Below, piece after piece: positions 58,955 to 64,000 of a DNA stretch of 64,000 nt (position 1 is its first letter; every line of letters starts with the position of its first letter). The translations under genes and the position numbers were made by a program. Under the pieces are notes generated by a model. That model saw only the letters and a program-made list of their open reading frames with translations, had not been told where the DNA came from and searched no databases. This stretch comes from Anaeramoeba flamelloides. Taxonomy: Eukaryota > Metamonada > Anaeramoebidae. The stretch spans positions 9,982,001 to 10,046,000 of the forward strand of contig JANTQA010000047.1 of assembly GCA_027625915.1 (NCBI GenBank), read 5' to 3'.

Positions 58955-61141
58955 TTAGAATTGTTTTTTTTCATATCTATTTCTATTATAACTCTTAACC
59001 GACTCTTCTGAATAATATTCCCCACTCGAAACCTCGGTTAAATACTCATCGATGTTTCCAATATGCACTTGTTTTTCCTTTGCTTCCAAATGGATTTTAT
59101 TAAGATTCAATGCGTTATACGACTTTGTTTTTGTTAACTGTTCCCAACCCTTTTTTTCACTTATTTGTTTTATGGTTACAAACTGGTTTAAGAATTTCAT
59201 TTCATCTTGATCGACACAATTCGCTTTAATTATTTGGATCATTTTTTTCCTAATTTTTGAGTTTTGAACTCCAAATTCCAGTTTTTGTTCTACTTTAATT
59301 CCAACATTTTTTTTATGTTGAAAAAAAGTATATAAATAAAATACTTTTTTTTCATAAAGATTTTTATTTTTCTTTTTCCTTTTCTTTTTTTTATTATTAT
59401 TTTTTTTAGTTTGATTATTTTTATTTGGATCATCTTTGTCATTTTCATTTTCGTTTTCACTTTCGTCAGAATCAACCTCATCATTGTCATCATTATTTTT
59501 ATTTTGAAGTTTTGGGACTTCAATTCTTGATCTACCTTTTGTTAATGGTATTGTTTTAATTTTTTTTGAAATATTGTTTAATTTAAGTTCTTTATTTGAG
59601 TAATAAAAAACATTGTCTTTAAATAAAAAGTAGTTCTTTTTCATTTTTTTACTTTTCATTGTAAATCTTAGTTTACCCCAATTTGAAAAATCGCAATTTT
59701 TGAATTTAATTATTGAATTACCTCTTTTTTCCATTTTAGATTTAATTTTTTTAAAAAAATATTCATACTCTTTATCCTTTTTAAATATCTTTTCTTCGAT
59801 TAGGTTATTAAACATCTGCGAGGATAAAAATGGCTTTAATAAAGGAATGCAATCTTCGGGCACGTGTTGTAAAAATTTATTATCATCAAATAATGTTAGC
59901 ATATTCATATCATCCTCATTTTCTGGAATGATTAAATATCGTGTGAATTTTTTAAACATTTTTACAAGAATTAATAAAAATGTCTTTCGAATATTTTTGA
60001 TATTAAATAATATTTCTTCTTCTTCTTCTTCTTGCTGTTTTTGTTGCTGTTGCTGTTGCTGTTGTTGTTTTTCCTTTAACATTTGCTTTTCTTTTTCCAT
60101 TTGCTTTTCTTTTTCATTTTTGTTTTCCAGTTTCTTTTCTTGATAAAGTTTTTTCTCATTGTTTAGATTAAGAGTATATTTTTTTTTAAGATTTATAGTA
60201 TTTCTTTGATGTGATTTGAAATTTTTATTTTTATTTTCATTTCTATTTATTTTAGAATTTGGTGGTACTTCGACATCTAATTCATTTGTAATTTTATTAT
60301 CGTTTCTTTCTTTCTTATTGTTTAACCCTTTCTTATAAAAATTAGGTGACAATGAAACAGATAAAGTATAACCTTTTCTATTACTTCTATTTTGTGAACT
60401 GTTTGGTGATTTAATTTGATTATTTTTGGAAAAATTTAATCTATTTTTTCGGAGGCTTCGAACTTTACCACTTAGGAAAATTCTTCGTTTCCTTCTACCC
60501 CCATTCTTTTTTTTTTTCTTCTTCTCCGCCGTCTTCTTATTTCTTTGCTTTTTTGTATTTTTGTCGATATTATTATCATTTGCATCTTCATCTTCTTTTT
60601 TAGTTAAAGTATTATTGTTATTATTGTTGTTGTTGTTATTTTTATTGATATTAATATTAGCAGTATTCTCAATATTGCCAGTTTTGTCAATATTTCCAGT
60701 ATTATCACCGCTATTATTATTATTATCATTATTATCATTAATATTGTTATTATCAATATTGGTATTATTATTATTATCATTATCATCATCATTATTATTG
60801 TTATCTTGGTTATTCATAGTCCTTTTGTTAGAAATATGCTCAGTTGAATTTGAGTTAATAATATTTTCTTTAATTATTTTTTTTTTTTCATTTTGTATTG
60901 ATATAATTTTATCTTCATCAGAAGAAGAAAATGAAGTATTATAATTTTCATATTCATATTTTTTAATTTTTATTGGATCAAATCCACTGAGTGGGGAAAT
61001 TCTTAAAGATTTTCTTGGTTTTTTGAATAAATTACAATTTTTTTTCAATTTATCCATTATCGTTTTATAAATTCTTGGCGGTAAGGCAGTAATTGGCTCA
61101 TTTGAAACAATATAGTTTGAATCTAAATCGATAATTATTTC
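58955..61141 (-). CDS. 3' part of a DENN-domain protein (putative Rab GEF) with a PH-like C-terminus, 5' end missing
   Basis: The open frame runs 729 codons from a splice acceptor (AAAACTTAG/GAAATA, at 61142) to TAA at 58955. An ATG at 61057 exists but the frame is clearly coding upstream of it. The first residues, IIIDLDSNYIVSN followed by ITALPPRIYKTIMDKLK, match the DLD...LP end of a central DENN domain. After an Asn/Lys-rich linker of about 360 residues, NIRKTFLLILVKMFKKFTRY and LLKPFLSSQMFNNLIEE match the downstream dDENN domain. Then NWGKLRFTMKSKKMKKNYFL begins a likely PH domain with a Lys-rich insert, ending near KMIQIIKANC. DENN proteins activate Rab GTPases on membranes. The upstream DENN exons must lie beyond a long intron, outside the window or in short exons I could not find. 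Confidence 0.75.
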   Translation of the reverse strand, partial: EIIIDLDSNYIVSNEPITALPPRIYKTIMDKLKKNCNLFKKPRKSLRISPLSGFDPIKIKKYEYENYNTSFSSSDEDKIISIQNEKKKIIKENIINSNSTEHISNKRTMNNQDNNNNDDDNDNNNNTNIDNNNINDNNDNNNNSGDNTGNIDKTGNIENTANININKNNNNNNNNNNTLTKKEDEDANDNNIDKNTKKQRNKKTAEKKKKKKNGGRRKRRIFLSGKVRSLRKNRLNFSKNNQIKSPNSSQNRSNRKGYTLSVSLSPNFYKKGLNNKKERNDNKITNELDVEVPPNSKINRNENKNKNFKSHQRNTINLKKKYTLNLNNEKKLYQEKKLENKNEKEKQMEKEKQMLKEKQQQQQQQQQKQQEEEEEEILFNIKNIRKTFLLILVKMFKKFTRYLIIPENEDDMNMLTLFDDNKFLQHVPEDCIPLLKPFLSSQMFNNLIEEKIFKKDKEYEYFFKKIKSKMEKRGNSIIKFKNCDFSNWGKLRFTMKSKKMKKNYFLFKDNVFYYSNKELKLNNISKKIKTIPLTKGRSRIEVPKLQNKNNDDNDEVDSDESENENENDKDDPNKNNQTKKNNNKKKKRKKKNKNLYEKKVFYLYTFFQHKKNVGIKVEQKLEFGVQNSKIRKKMIQIIKANCVDQDEMKFLNQFVTIKQISEKKGWEQLTKTKSYNALNLNKIHLEAKEKQVHIGNIDEYLTEVSSGEYYSEESVKSYNRNRYEKKQF

Positions 61142-64000
61142 CTAAGTTTTGTAATATAAATTTTAAGGTTTTATAGAAATAATTTATAAATTAATTTTTA
61201 TTTCATAAAAATTATTTTACATAAATGTATTGGTTGTGAAATTATAATATTAAAAAATTTTTCGAATTAATGGGAAATTGTAGAAACTCCAAAAATACTC
61301 GAAAATGGAAAATATTTGAATTTTTTCAAAAAGCCAAAAATCATTGAAAATAGATTTTTAATGGTGTTTGTTTTTGTTTTGAGACTTTAACAGTACCAAT
61401 TATCAATATTTCAGGTAAAATTTTAATATTTTTTTCAAGAACATGAAAAAAAATCAAAGTATTTTAAAAATAATAAATAAATTCAAATATTTTAAGGATT
61501 TTTTTTTTATAGAAAATAAGAACAAAAAAAAGAGAAAGTCAAGTTTATACATATACTTATTCAATTTAAAAATCAAAACCACTTTTGAATTATGATAATG
61601 TTATCTAACCGTATACTTTTAAAGAATTATAATTCGAAAAATATTATTTCAAGTAATTTTTCTTGGCAATTTTTTGGAAAATTTAATACGGATTCTTTCA
61701 AAAACAATTCATTTCAAAAATAAAAATTATAGATCAGATACTGATGATTATTGTATATAGTCTTTTGGCTTAATTTATTAAAATTTAATGATTTTAAAAA
61801 CTAATTTACTTTTAAAAAAAAACAATTAGCACGAGAATTAGGGAGATAGAAAATTTTTTTATACAAAATTTTGAAACTTTTAAAAGGTTTTTTTCCTTGT
61901 ATTATAAAATTAAATCTAAAAAATGAATATGTACACTGTTTAAACAAAAATCTTTAAGATTTTGGATGTGTGGGAAAAAATTCGAATATTTTGTATTTCA
62001 GAGTATTTTCAGGTGTTTTTCAGGGATTCCAAATTAATATTGATTTTGAAAAAAAAAAATACAGATACTTATTTTGAATTAATTAAAAAATTTAAGTATA
62101 TGATAAATATCAAAAATAGAAAAGTTAAATTTTTTATAATATTTTATTAAATTTGTTTTTTACATTCCATTTTGAAAAATTCCCTATTGTTTAGGAATTT
62201 TTATTTATTATTGAAAATCTTTTTATCAGATTTTAACCCCTCCTGTAAATTCTGTAGAGGTGTCGTAGAGTGCCTCGGTTTTTTTTTCATTTTAAGAAAT
62301 TAAAAAAAAAACTTAACGGCATACAGAGAAAAGTAATCTCATCTCTTCAAAAAGAAAAAAAGAAAAAAAAAAAAAAAAAAGGAAAAAAAAAACAAAAACT
62401 TTGAAAAAAAAATTTATTTGATCACAAATCAAAAAGGTATTTTGAAAAGAATAATGGACTAAAACTTATAGAATTTGTTTTATTTCTCATAATAAACTGT
62501 ATCTCTTTTACTGAAAAAAAGTTTCCATTAAAATGAATATAAATATAAAAAAAATCTAACTTGCAAATCATTCTAGGTATTAATACAATATTTCTGAAAT
62601 TTTAAAGAAAGAAAATGGGCAGAGTTACCAAAATGATTCCATTTTTGGAATTATTAGAATCACAAAAATGTAAAATTTGGAATCATAATATTAAAATTAT
62701 TCCAATAGAATCGGGGGTTTATCAATATTTTCTACTTCTTAAAATCCTTTTAAGAATAATTTTTCAAAGGTATTAAAAATTATTATATTCTGATTCAAAG
62801 TAAATCAGAATCAAAAAAAGAATTTTTTATTTGGGAACAAAACTCTATTAAAACAAAGAAGATTCTTTTCATTCCATTTCAAAGTTAAATAATTTTCTTT
62901 TGGGGAATAAACACAAAAACCTAAGGGTTGACGAAAAGATGATTAAAACTAAAATTCCAAGTAGAAAAACCTCAAATATTTATTTTTTACGAAAACCATG
63001 AAATTCTTTTTATTAATATAAAAAAAAAAATTATTAATTAATAAATTTTGAGAATAATAGGATTCTATGAAAAATCAAATTTAAACAAGAAATAAGTTGA
63101 GAATAATCATTGGAAGAAAAAAGTAATTATTCATATCGATTAAAATCAAAAAAAGAATCATTTGATTCTATCGAATCAAAAAAAGAATCAAAATGTGAAC
63201 TCTGAAAATGAGTTCTTTTCGACATAATTATTACATTTATTACTTAGTTGAAGAGATGACAATAGTCTATTCATAGAAGAGATGATTGTTAATCAAGCAG
63301 GATCCAAAAATAAAATTGAAATTTTGAATAAAAAAAGTTATAAAAATTTGAGATGAATCACAGATTGTTCCAATAACTTTTAATTTAAGTTATCTTCTTT
63401 TCAAGTCTTTAGATGAGGATCTTTCAAGATTTTTAGTATTTTTTTTTTTTTTTTGTTTGTTTTAAAGATTTGTTTTATCAATGTAAGTCAAGATGATGAA
63501 AGCAAAAAAACAATCATTTATTTTTGAAAGTAATATGTTTTTTTTCCCTTTTAAACCTTTTCCTAACTTTTTTAAAAAGTTTAGGTTTGTAGAATTTATT
63601 TTTTCAAAATTAATATTCGGAATTTAAGTTAATTTTATTGGATTTAAATTGAACTTTCTATACAAAGAGAATTTAAATTTCCGGTACTACCTTCCTTTTA
63701 ATGTTTTAATAAGAGTATTGGAAAGTATAAAAGAGAGAAAAAAAGTGATTGTACTTTTTGAATTTATTATTTTATGTTCCAAAACTGAAAATACGAATTT
63801 AGTTTTACTCATTTTATTATTCCCAGACCTCTTTTAAAAGTAAACATTGACCTATTCTCTTGGGTTTTAGATGATGACTTAAAAGGTAAATTCTAGTTGA
63901 AGTATAAGTTATTGAGATGAAATTTAAATTCTATTATTCAAAAGACAATTTTCAAAATTGAAAATTAAATTGATTTTTTAGCAAAATTAAAGATGATCTG
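61142..64000. other. Probable intron and intergenic DNA upstream of the DENN exon
   Basis: No exon is recognised on the minus strand here, though the DENN gene must continue upstream. The sequence is AT-rich with A tracts (62350-62400), short GATTC/GAATC inverted motifs (63140-63200) and small frames (61962-62150, 63649-63837) without domains. No repeat family from elsewhere in the window was recognised with confidence. Confidence 0.5.

Noticed and set aside
59700-60944. Plus-strand frames of 147 and 172 codons opposite the DENN exon
   Set aside because: Both are Ser/Phe/Leu-rich complements of the Asn/Lys tracts; the minus frame carries the conserved domains.

Overview
The window is very AT-rich eukaryotic nuclear DNA with eight recognisable protein genes, one heavily damaged gene, one tRNA gene and a great deal of repeat-rich non-coding DNA. 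The proteins carry long Lys/Glu, Ser/Glu, Asp and Asn tracts, as in some amoeboid protists. One gene resembles the class E (cAMP-receptor-like) GPCRs known best from Dictyostelium and other amoebae. An Anaeramoeba-like or similar amoeba fits this style, but the species cannot be proved from the sequence. The code looks standard: TAA ends most genes, TGA ends the GPCR and TAG ends the UBL-membrane protein.

Layout. Condensin HEAT subunit (1525-5259, +); a repeat field; GPCR (7811-8848, +); the densest repeat field, with three layers of nested inverted-repeat elements (8849-13045); tRNA-Glu (13046-13116); a broken acidic repeat/coiled-coil gene (13875-17792, +) with three in-frame TAA codons and two frameshifts; PARN deadenylase in two exons around a 2.2 kb intron that carries a repeat copy (20248-24037, -); about 6 kb of repeats; PWP1 (29994-31562, +); a repeat field with an unexplained ATG-less reading frame at 35486-35734; a membrane short-chain dehydrogenase (36710-37669, -); ubiquitin-S27a (42172-42675, -); a two-exon UBL-membrane protein (46910-47739, -) lying between two inverted copies of one 0.53 kb element; an inositol polyphosphate 5-phosphatase (52244-54280, +); fossil LINE reverse transcriptase (56060-56967); and the 3' part of a DENN-domain gene (58955-61141, -) whose 5' part was not found.

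The genes are mostly housekeeping and do not form one pathway: chromosome condensation, mRNA deadenylation, ribosome biogenesis and structure, lipid and phosphoinositide metabolism, Rab regulation and GPCR sensing. Introns are few: one of 215 bp, one of 2218 bp, and one inferred upstream of the DENN exon. Several genes have an AATAAA 15-60 nt after the stop.

The most unusual content is the non-coding DNA. I recognised about fifteen repeat families by comparing the text with itself, most of them inverted-repeat (MITE or fold-back) elements without a transposase. One insertion can be reversed on paper to a TA target site by comparison with an empty copy. All repeat boundaries were read by eye and are approximate unless stated.
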